A stretch of 64,000 bases of DNA from Turnera subulata. Its lineage: Eukaryota; Streptophyta; Magnoliopsida; Malpighiales; Passifloraceae. The notes below the pieces were generated by a model. The model was not told the origin of the DNA. It saw only the letters and a list, made by a program, of their open reading frames with translations, and searched no databases. Positions 1 to 8,190 of the stretch are shown piece by piece. The position numbers and the translations under genes were made by a program. The stretch spans positions 62,001 to 126,000 of the forward strand of contig JAKUCV010007782.1 of assembly GCA_028386065.3 (NCBI GenBank), in the 5' to 3' direction. The stretch's first letter is position 1; each line of letters starts with the position of its first letter.

Positions 1-1684
1 CATATGTATATATTTTTCCAAAAAGATATTATTATTTATACTTGGTAATATATTTTCAGAATAAAAAATGCCATATTTACTTTCAAAACATTTACAGAAA
101 TTAGTCGTACATATATTTTTCTCCAAAATTTATTTCCCAAAATTATTTATGTTAACGTATATATATATTTTCCAAAACATTTTCATAGTATATAATAAAA
201 AGCATGATTTACTCTAGTAATTCTTTTTTCAAAGGCTATAATTATATCTGGTCAAATTATTTGTCTAATTCCAGAAATATATAATTCACTGTATATATTT
301 TCCCATAATATTTATATTCCAGATTATGTATCTATTTATTTTATTGTTATTTTTATTTTTTACCAAATGGGTCAGCCCACAAACCAAATCCATAGGTCAG
401 CCCAGGAGCTTGGTCAGGTCCATGTGCAAGCCCATCTCGGCTCTGGCCCAGATCCTGACCTAACCCACCAGCCTGACCCGTGGTGCAGCCGGGTCGACCC
501 TCCCAAAACGGGTCGTCTTCAACCTTGCTCACCTAGGCGTCAGGCGAGCTTGGCGCCGGCGGCATGGGACGAGGCAGGCGACACAGGATCGGACGCGCGA
601 CGTGGAAAGGCGAGGCGCTGGTCGTGATGGAGGAGGAGGTGCGCGGCAGCAGAGTGAACTCGCTTGTCGAGTCATCTCGTCTTAGACGTCGGCGCGGCTG
701 GGTTCGGTGACGGCAGTGACTTGCAGCGACGGCGAGCGAGGGCAGCACGGCGAGACGAGGAAGCAACGGTGGCTTCGTAGAGGAAGGCCCGATCCAACGA
801 CATCTGTAACGAGGCGACACGATCGGGGCGACGTCGCCGGCTTACATCAGGTCGCGGTTCGTTGTCAGCTGCGGCAAGGCAGACTCGGTCTCGCAGCAGC
901 TTGGCTCGGCGGTGGCGATCTGCTTGCCTCGTCTTGACGGCGGCACTGCAGTGTGAGGAAGGTGGCGGTCGAGCTCTCCGGTGGTGGTGCTGTTGGCGAC
1001 GGCGAGGAGGTGGAAAAGAGAGGGTGGTGGCTGGCGGTGTGTGGTGGCGGGTCGGGTGGTTGCCGTTGGGAGGAAGAGGAAGGACGAGGGCGGTGGTTGT
1101 ATGTTTTTCTTTGTTTTTTTTCCTTTCTACTGGTTTGGTTTTAAGAGGTTTTGCAGGTACAGAAAAAGAACGAGGAATTGGCTTTGTAGGTGAAGAGAAT
1201 CACTGGGTTATTGGGTAGTGGTTTTGCAGAGGAGAGTGAGGGAAGGTGATGAGGGTGTAGTGTACTGGGTTTGTAAGCAGGAAGAAAAGAAGACTGATTT
1301 TTTTTTGTTTTGGGCAGGTTGCAAGCTGGAAATCACGAGCTAACAGGAGAAGGCAGGTCATAGGCGACACAGGAGAAAAGAAAGTGCCGCCTGCATTATT
1401 GCCACAATAATGCAGGCGTGTCCAAACCGGACCAAAAAATAACTGCTATACCCACTTAACTATTTTTCGGTGTGATTTTTCTGAGGATTCCGGGACCCGA
1501 AAAATACCAACTTTGGTCCGTAAAATCTACGGAAAAATCCCGAGCGCGGGAAAAGCCTCGATTTCGAAAGACGACACTCGATTTACCTTGAATTAATTAC
1601 CCAAGAATAATTCTTTCGGTAAATAACTGTATAACGACTTTAACAGTCCCGGTAAAAATCCAAATTTTTACCCGGGCTGTTACA
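1..1684 (-). repeat. Left LTR of copy A, partial
   Basis: Ends in the family terminus CCCGGGCTGTTACA. It aligns nearly base for base with 8989-10665, with small indels near 800-835. The AT-rich block 1-366 and the GC-rich block 500-1080 correspond to the candidate intron and first exon of the LTR leader. The short ORFs here lie in GC-rich or low-complexity sequence and are not believed to be genes. Confidence 0.88.
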
Positions 1685-1697
1685 TTCTACCCTCCTC
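1685..1697 (-). other. Polypurine tract of copy A
   Basis: On minus it reads GAGGAGGGTAGAA directly before the LTR start TGTAACAG. The matching site in copy B (13675-13690) and E2 (54448-54460) is less pure (GGTGG-type) but occupies the same place. It fixes the retroelement strand as minus. Confidence 0.65.
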
Positions 1698-1789
1698 AAA
1701 AAGAATTTCGTCCCCAAAATTCCGTCTTATCCGTGGGTCCTACCACATTAAGCTTCTGGTATACTCTACCAGGTGTCCAAACTCAACGC

Positions 1790-1836
1790 GAGATACCGCT
1801 TATACCCTTAAGCGACATCTCCTCCGCTTATAAAAA
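1790..1836 (+). promoter_or_regulatory. TATA box and upstream dyad of cargo ORF A (copy A)
   Basis: TATAAAAA at 1829-1836 lies about 35 bp upstream of the ORF A start codon. Just before it is a nested dyad: outer arms GAGAT (1790-1794) and ATCTC (1817-1821), inner arms CGCTTA (1797-1802) and TAAGCG (1809-1814). The same arrangement is kept in copy B (TATAAATA 13818-13825) and E2 (TATAAATA 54592-54599). Confidence 0.6.
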
Positions 1837-1870
1837 CCGAACCTCATAACTGAGACACTCACTCTCAGCC

Positions 1871-2248
1871 ATGGACTCTCCACTAAGAACAAGAACCACC
1901 TCAGACTCCGAGGATAACAGCTACATCAGTGGTACTGCTTTCCCGACAAGCTTCGATGAAGAACCTCCCAAGAAGCGGTTCAAGGCAAACACCATCAGTC
2001 TGAAGGAAGAAGTGGTGGTCTCCCCAAGACAGCGAAAGAGGCGTGCTGGCAAAGAAGCCGATGATCGGAAGGGCAAAGCAACGGCTGAAAGAAACACTCC
2101 ACTGCAGACACTATCGCAGCTGAACGTCTCACTGAAGAAGGTCAGCTCAGCGGTGATGCAGATAGAACTGGCGTGTGCGGAAATCTTTCCCCACGTCAAA
2201 AACATCCAAAAACTTGTAAAAGACCTTGAGAAGCAAGTAACTCCTTAG
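1871..2248 (+). CDS. Cargo ORF A, basic coiled-coil-like protein (antisense to the retroelement)
   Basis: A 125-residue ORF in the internal region of copy A, on the strand opposite to the retroelement. I do not recognise a family. Visible features are a Ser/Asp-rich N-terminus, a nuclear-localisation-like PKKRFK at residues 33-38 and a second basic cluster PRQRKRR at 52-58. A C-terminal amphipathic segment (about 78-123) with regularly spaced Leu/Ile/Val ends in LVKDLEKQ. The C-terminal half is the best conserved part across the three copies (QIELACAE, FPH, LVKDLEKQV), and many differences are V/I/L/M exchanges. It has its own TATA box, and AATAAATAAA follows the stop at about 2280. This is the only intact copy. 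The start is the first ATG after the TATA and is shared by all copies. Inference: a small nuclear protein. Confidence 0.6.
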   Translation: MDSPLRTRTTSDSEDNSYISGTAFPTSFDEEPPKKRFKANTISLKEEVVVSPRQRKRRAGKEADDRKGKATAERNTPLQTLSQLNVSLKKVSSAVMQIELACAEIFPHVKNIQKLVKDLEKQVTP

Positions 2249-3075
2249 AGTACTTCTTCTCCGTTGTAAAACCGTTATGAATAAATAAAACAAGTTTTCC
2301 TTTTTAAAACAAAACTCTTGTTAAATTATGAAAACTCACGCTAACAGAAAGATAAAAACATCCCAAAGCAGAACAAAAACCAACAAGAAGGATATAAAAT
2401 CAAACATAAAGAAATTAAAAATAAAACTCGTTTAACAAAACCAAAACATGAAGAAGTTAAACCAAAAACATATTTTCATGATCAGCGCTCTAGATCGGTC
2501 GTAAACATCCTCGATCCCAAAAAACGTGACATGCACAGCTAACGGTGACGTCTGTTTCCCTCGTGAAAAAGACGTCCGTTAACTCGCAAGGCGATGATCA
2601 CGAGAACGTCCTGTTTCCTCGAAAGAAAAGATATCCACCTATCCACAAGCCAAAAATGCTGTCAAGTCTCGTATCCCTCCTTGATGTCCGAACAGGTGTA
2701 AGCTTGTCGCACATGCACTCTACTCGAGGTTTGGTCCCATCAGTCTAGCCACAACGGTCACGGATGCATGTGATAAAAGATGCAGGAAAAATTCATAAAA
2801 ATAATAAAGCAAGGTAGCCAAGGCGATAGAAAATCATGAGATGGGAAGGGCTAAAAAACACTTGCGTTAGTAGCCCCAAAACACACAAAGTGATGAAGTA
2901 ATAAATGAGGCAATGGAAAAATTTTCAAAAAGCAACACCTTGAAGAATGAAAATGATTTGGAGCTTTGTGAAGGGAATCTGCTTTTCCCATCACCGAAAA
3001 ATCCTTTAGACTTTCCCGGGGATAGGTGGGGTCTAAACTTGAAAAACAAAACAGTAATCACGCTCCCCATAAGAG

Positions 3076-3083
3076 TATAAAAG
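3076..3083 (+). promoter_or_regulatory. TATA box of cargo ORF B (copy A)
   Basis: TATAAAAG in the context AAGAGTATAAAAGACGGAG, about 115 bp upstream of the ORF B start. The same box is kept at 14965-14972 (copy B) and 55728-55735 (E2). It indicates that ORF B has its own promoter, separate from ORF A and opposed to the LTR promoter. Confidence 0.6.
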
Positions 3084-3196
3084 ACGGAGTGGCGAGATGC
3101 AAATCATCAAAAGCATTTTGAAAGAGAGTTTTGTATCACGTTTAGAAAAATAAATACAAAACACGTCCAGAAAAGACACAAAATCGCCAAGTCAGA

Positions 3197-3541
3197 ATGC
3201 CTGCTCCATCATTCGTCTTCTTCGTCGAAGGTGCCTCCCTAGGCAGAAGAAACCGGCTGGCCTACAGCATGATCAACGAACGTCCAGAGGAGCTACCGAA
3301 TGAGCTCGGCAGGATGCCCCGTCTGGTCTTCGTCGACGAACTTTACTCCTCCAGGTTTTTCGTCACTCCCATGGAAGAGACGTTCTTCCTAGAGGACCAA
3401 GGCACCCTGAGGACCTCCTTCTACGGCTCGGCTAATTCCGTCATGTTTTTCATTTCTGAAAGACTTCAGGAATTCAACCTAGAGCCCACTTGCCATTTCC
3501 TGGACCAAGGTACCTACTACAAGCTCTCGATGACTGCCTAG
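3197..3541 (+). CDS. Cargo ORF B, N-terminal part (copy A, ends at amber codon)
   Basis: A 114-residue ORF equal to the N-terminal half of the 227-residue ORF B seen intact at 55842-56525. It contains the unrecognised conserved domain (VFFVEGA, GRRNRLAYSM, PNELGRMPRLVFVDELYSSRFF, with several aromatic pairs). It ends at a TAG where E2 has CAG (Gln115). Copy B has the same TAG. The reading frame resumes with ATG four bases later (TAGAGCATG), so this copy may behave as two separate ORFs. Whether the TAG is a disabling mutation or a functional boundary cannot be told from this window. Confidence 0.55.
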   Translation: MPAPSFVFFVEGASLGRRNRLAYSMINERPEELPNELGRMPRLVFVDELYSSRFFVTPMEETFFLEDQGTLRTSFYGSANSVMFFISERLQEFNLEPTCHFLDQGTYYKLSMTA

Positions 3542-3544
3542 AGC

Positions 3545-3880
3545 ATGCCCAGAGTGACTCGATTACCCGCAACTTGGCCAAAGGCCCGACTTCTGGTGTG
3601 GAACTACAGAGGAATCGGTAGGTGTTTCCAGGAGTTCTCGCATACCCTGAGGGACCTGAAGAACCAGTACAAGCCCAACATGGTTCTTCTCACGGAGACC
3701 CAGTGGCAACCTGAAGACGATCACGGCGTCATCCCACTCCGGTTCCCTCCAGCAAACCGGTTCGAGCTTCCTGGCCAGAACAACGCGAGCGGCATGTGGT
3801 TCTCGTGGAATGACAACATCAGGGTCAACATCAACAATGACACCAATAGCTTTAGGGTCAACGTTGTTCCGAGAAGATGA
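3545..3880 (+). CDS. Cargo ORF B, C-terminal EEP-like part (copy A)
   Basis: A 111-residue ORF in the same frame as the preceding ORF. It starts at the ATG immediately after the shared TAG. It carries the segment resembling the start of endonuclease/exonuclease/phosphatase domains of plant LINEs: LLVWNYRGIG, then LRDLKNQYKPNMVLLTETQ. The family's conserved N (in WN) and E (in ET) are present, but only about 90 residues of a normal domain of over 200 residues, so catalysis is unlikely. The downstream AT-rich stretch has TGTAAT-type poly(A) signals. Confidence 0.55.
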   Translation: MPRVTRLPATWPKARLLVWNYRGIGRCFQEFSHTLRDLKNQYKPNMVLLTETQWQPEDDHGVIPLRFPPANRFELPGQNNASGMWFSWNDNIRVNINNDTNSFRVNVVPRR

Positions 3881-4130
3881 ATGTTTTTTTTTACAATATA
3901 ATGTAATTTTAATGTTTGTAATATTAATATTAGTGACATTAATAATATTAATATTTTCGCTTATTTATGGCATTAATTACCTCTTATGTGTTTGTTCTGT
4001 GGCAAGTTGGCGTCCCTCGACTGGAACCATCATGTACTAACTAAATGATATAAAATAATAAACAAATGGAGCGAACTATGCAAACGAGAACAACAAACAC
4101 ACAAGGACTACCTAACAAGACCTAACGCCC

Positions 4131-4142
4131 GCTCCGCTACCA
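4131..4142 (-). other. Primer-binding-site-like sequence of copy A
   Basis: On minus it reads TGGTAGCGGAGC, close to the tRNA-iMet-complementary TGGTATCAGAGC used by many plant LTR elements. It lies four bases from the LTR terminus. Identical sites are at 16018-16029 (copy B) and 56818-56829 (E2). Confidence 0.65.
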
Positions 4143-5471
4143 AAAATGAAATGCCCCGACCCGTATTTACCAGTCTCAGTAAACACGTGCCGGAACTGTA
4201 CAACAGTAAATATATCACGAAACACAGCCCAATGGCCCAAAGATAATATCAATGTATAAATCAAAGAAACCGGCCCAACGGCCCAATGTAATCAAAATCA
4301 CCATAAGAAATCTGGCCCATCGGCCCATTGACAAACACACGTCACCCAAACCCGGGGACCCAAAACACAGCACAACCGGCCCAATGGCCCAACAATAGCA
4401 ATAAACAGCACATCGGAAGACTTAATAACTCACAAAGACACTGTGTGCGACACTAATGCAAACTATGGATCCAAGTCCTGTCCAAGGGATAACGCCGCAG
4501 CCTGTCTGGAATGCATCATACCTGAACTATAACAGCCCGGGTAAAATTTGGATTTTTACCGGGACTGTAAAAGTCTTTCTACAGTGATTTACCGAAAGAA
4601 TTAATCTTGGGTAATTAATTCAAGGTAAATCGGGCGTCGTTTTTTGTAACCGAGGCTTTTCCCGTGCTCGAGATTTTTTCGTGGATTTTTCGGGCCTAAG
4701 TCGGTATTTTTTGGGTCCCGGAATCCTCAGAAAAATCACACCAGAAAATAACTAAGGGGGTATCGGTTATTTTCTGGTCCGGTCTGGACACGACTGCGTG
4801 ATTGAGTCACGCAGCCGCCTCTTATCTGTGCTGCCCGTGACAACCCTGTATAGCCTATGATTCTTTTCTTTTTCCCGTGCTTACCCTACTTCACTCCGCA
4901 CTCTGCAAACACAAACACAAAAACTCAAGCAAAACCAGAAAAAAAAAAAAGGAAATGAACAACAAAACATAAGCAACACCACACACCACCATTACCGAGC
5001 CACCCGAGCGCGCCACCATTCCTCCGCGCCGCCTCCCTCTCCTTCTTCCTTTCCTTTCTCCCTCGCCCGCCAGCGTACCGCCCCTGCAGCTTTCGTCGCC
5101 GACACGACCAGCGAGACAACCCACCAAAGCCACGACGAGCCTCTTCTTCCTCTCCTTTCTCCTCTCCGGCGACACCTCCACCGCGCCGTCTGAGTTCTCC
5201 ACGAACCGCTGCCACCGCCATCGCTTCGTCGTCTTGCTCGTGTCACCACCCTCACGTGACACCACCTGCACCCAAGCAACACCACCGAGCCGCCTCCTCT
5301 TCTACCGACCGTCGTGTGTAGCAGCCACCAGCACCGACGACGCCACCGACAGCAACCACCCACAGCAGCGTCTTCACCGCCGTCCTCAAGTCTCCAGACC
5401 CGAACTGCAGCCGACCCTGCCTCGACACACGCCTCGCCGTGCCCAGCCGCCTGCAACCCGCCGTTGCCAAG

Positions 5472-6528
5472 GTGAGTACCTTGGGTTGAAGATGACCCAA
5501 AGGGTCATATGGGCTGGATGGGTTGGAGATGGGCCTTAGGCCTTTAGCCTGGGTTTGGTTGGTTTGGGTTTGGTTTAAATTGGGGCTTTGGGTCTTATGG
5601 GATAAGGCTGAGAGTTTAGTTTGGGCTTGGGTTTTGGCTGTTGGGTGGATTTGGGTTGCTTGGTTTGGCCCAGTCCGTTATATGTAAAAAAATAATAATA
5701 AATAATAATAAAAATAAAATAAATAATAACATATAAACAGAAATGGACCATTAAATAAATATGTTGGTAAAATATTTCTGGGAAATAGACAAATAATAAA
5801 CTTGACAAGATATATTATATCCTTTGGAAAATTACTTATATACTATGTAAATATTTTGGTGAAATGTTTATATACGTTAGCATAAATGATTTTGGAATAA
5901 CTTTTGGAAATATATATGGTTATAAACTATTTAAATTAAATAAATAAAAAAATATTTTTTGAAATATATATATATATGGTATATCTAAGTAATATTCCTG
6001 GAAATAGATTATTGTGTTGATAAATATAATTGCTTGGGGATGAAATATATCTTTAGGAAATAAATATGCATACCTATATTTATTTTCAGAAAAAATTTAT
6101 ATGATTATAATTTCTGGAAAAAGAATACATATAGTATATGCTTACCTTAATATGTATATATTTGATAAATAATAATTTTCAGGATACATATATATATTTA
6201 TATTTAATTCATGTTGCTAGAAAAATAAAGAATATGACATAATTTTGAGAATTAAGGTTAAACGACATAATTTATTATATGGAAGTATTTTCTGATATAT
6301 ATATATAATTTGGTAAGTATTTATTATGGTGATACTTTTGTCTTATGGAAAAAGAATATACGATATGGTAATAAAAATTATTTTCAAGGAAATATTTTCA
6401 GAAAAAGGTTTAATTACGGTAAAAGATGATAATAAAGGATATGAAACGGGAAGGGTTTATTTCGCAGTATTGGCATCATAGTATACCGATTATGTGCATT
6501 TATGTGAGGATATTGTTTTGTTGTATAG
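5472..6528 (+). other. Candidate intron in the LTR leader
   Basis: CCAAG then GTGAGTACC at 5472, an AT-rich 1.06-kb stretch, then TTGTTGTATAG ending at 6528. A second donor (AAG then GTGAGG, GT at 6606) follows a 77-nt candidate exon. The same order recurs on minus in other LTRs: copy B donor 12766, acceptor 12184, second donor 12107; solo 48111-51023 donor 50060, acceptor 49266. Prediction from sequence only. Confidence 0.5.
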
Positions 6529-6703
6529 GTTACGAGATCGGGCAGTTTCCCAAGGAGCCGGCCTTGCTATCGGTCACTGTCTTCAGAGTTGAGTAATCGA
6601 CTAAGGTGAGGATGGATTTCCTTCAATATGTGCATGTATTACTCGGTTATTGTGTTTGATGATTATTGCACTGTTGTTTGTTGCATTTGCTGTGGTTTGT
6701 TTC

Positions 6704-7085
6704 GGGATGTTTATCCCAGTGCTTTGATTGGTTTTTGGGATGTTTGTCCCCGTGTTGAGTTTTGGATATTTATCACTGTGTCTTTTTGGTATAAAGTATA
6801 ACGGAATAAATAATAAATTGTGATAAGGATGTCGATCCTCGATTTTGGATGGGATGTCTATCCCGGTATTTTGGTTAGGGATGTTGATCCTTGTGATTTA
6901 GTTTTGAATGACGATAATATAATTGTCACGTGGTAAGTAGAGGTACGACTCGATGGTTTAAGACTGTTTTGTGGTGGCTATGACCTGGGTTACTTGTGAT
7001 AAGCATGTTTATGCTTGGGATGTCTATCCCGTGATTATTTTTGAGATGTCTATCCTTGGGTTCTTATTTTTGGGATGTCGGTCCC
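6704..7085 (+). repeat. Array of about nine short hairpins in the LTR
   Basis: Units of the form (N)GGGAT-GTYK-ATCCC(N) occur at 6704, 6737, 6825, 6851, 6877, 7001, 7018, about 7043 and 7072. Arm sequences differ but stay complementary, for example GGGAT/ATCCC, AAGGAT/ATCCTC and AAGCAT/ATGCTT. Equivalent arrays on minus are at 11636-12012, 16602-16980, 45647-45960, 48698-49105, 52349-52503 and 59643-60030. Confidence 0.7.
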
Positions 7086-8012
7086 TGGGATCTCTTGGAT
7101 TTGGTCTGGCACCCGAAATATGTTGATAACCAGCCCCTAGCTTATCCGTGACGGGGCCCGGAAAGATAAAATTGGAAATTGGATTTTTATTTGAGTCTTT
7201 TTGGTCTTGGACCAGTGTTGGGTCTTGTCTTTTGGTTTGGCTGTTATGTTTGTTTTGACCTTGAGTAATTATAGTGTTGCATATTGATTGTCTATCCTTC
7301 GTCGATGAGCACTTCGGACTCACCCCTCACCTGCGGGCTTTCATCCCGTAGGATGAGTTATTTGTGGTACAGGTTTGGTGCATTCCAGACAGGCTGCGGC
7401 GTTATCCCTCGGACAGGACTCGGATCCATAGTTTGCATCAGTGTCGCATACAGTGTCTTTGTCAGTTATTAAGTCTTCCGCTGTGCATTATATTGCTATT
7501 GTTGGGCCATTGGGCCGATTATGATGTTATAGATGATCCTGAATTCGGGTGATATGTTTTATTGTTGGGCCGAAGGGCCAGATTTCTGATGTTTTATTTT
7601 GGGCTGTTGAGCCCGAGTTTCTGTTATATACACTGTATGCCGGGGTTGTTTTGTTGGGTCATTACAGTTCCGGTACGTGCTTACTGTATACGGTAAATGC
7701 GGGTCGGGGCGTTTCATGAACCACAAATAACTCAACCTACAGGATGAAAGCCCGCAGGTGAGGGGTGAGTCCGAAGTGCTCACCGGGTAAAACCCATAAG
7801 CAAATATACATATACAAACAACCGTAAATTTTTAAGCCACATCACCAACAATTAACTAAGGTTCTCAAGAACCTAAAATGACACACCTGTGATTCTAGAC
7901 ACGCTATTCCAATTTTATTATCAGGGCCCCTATCACAAGTTAAATGATGGGCGTCGCCTGGTAGTCAAGCTAGCTAGCCCGTGGACCCCGCCCTGGTACC
8001 TCCACGTATAAC

Positions 8013-8190
8013 TGGCACGGACAAGGAGTAGACCCCAAGCACACTCTCCCCCAGCGCCTAACAATAATAATTGGTACAGACAGGGAGCAGACCCCAAGCA
8101 CATTCTCCCCTAGCGCCTAAAAATAATAATTGGTACAGACAGGGAGCAGACACCAAACACACTCTCCCCCAGCACCATAAAATAAAAGAC
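8013..8190. repeat. Tandem repeat, three units of about 59 bp
   Basis: Three imperfect units start near 8013, 8073 and 8132. Each holds GGTACAGACAGGGAGCAGAC and a CTCCCCYAGCGCC core. The repeat is found only in the copy A subfamily of LTRs. Confidence 0.75.

Larger units (their letters stand above)
4528..7716 (+). mobile_element. Solo LTR in the opposite orientation, nested in copy A
   Basis: Runs from TATAACAGCCCGGG (mutated TGTAACAG) to GGGGCGTTTCA and is flanked by TGAAC at 4523-4527 and 7717-7721. It sits at the same point of the right LTR where undisturbed copies read continuously through TACCACAAATAA. There is no internal region, so it is a product of LTR-LTR recombination. Because it lies in sense orientation on plus, it shows the leader architecture directly: U3, candidate donor at 5472, AT-rich stretch, candidate acceptor at 6528, hairpin array at 6704-7085. 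Confidence 0.92.

Noticed and set aside
1685..4146. Reading the long-LTR elements as plus-sense with ORFs A and B as gag or pol
   Set aside because: Nothing like a PBS follows the left LTR on plus, whereas minus has a polypurine tract at one end and a tRNA-Met-like site at the other. The ORFs show no gag, protease, RT or integrase motif.
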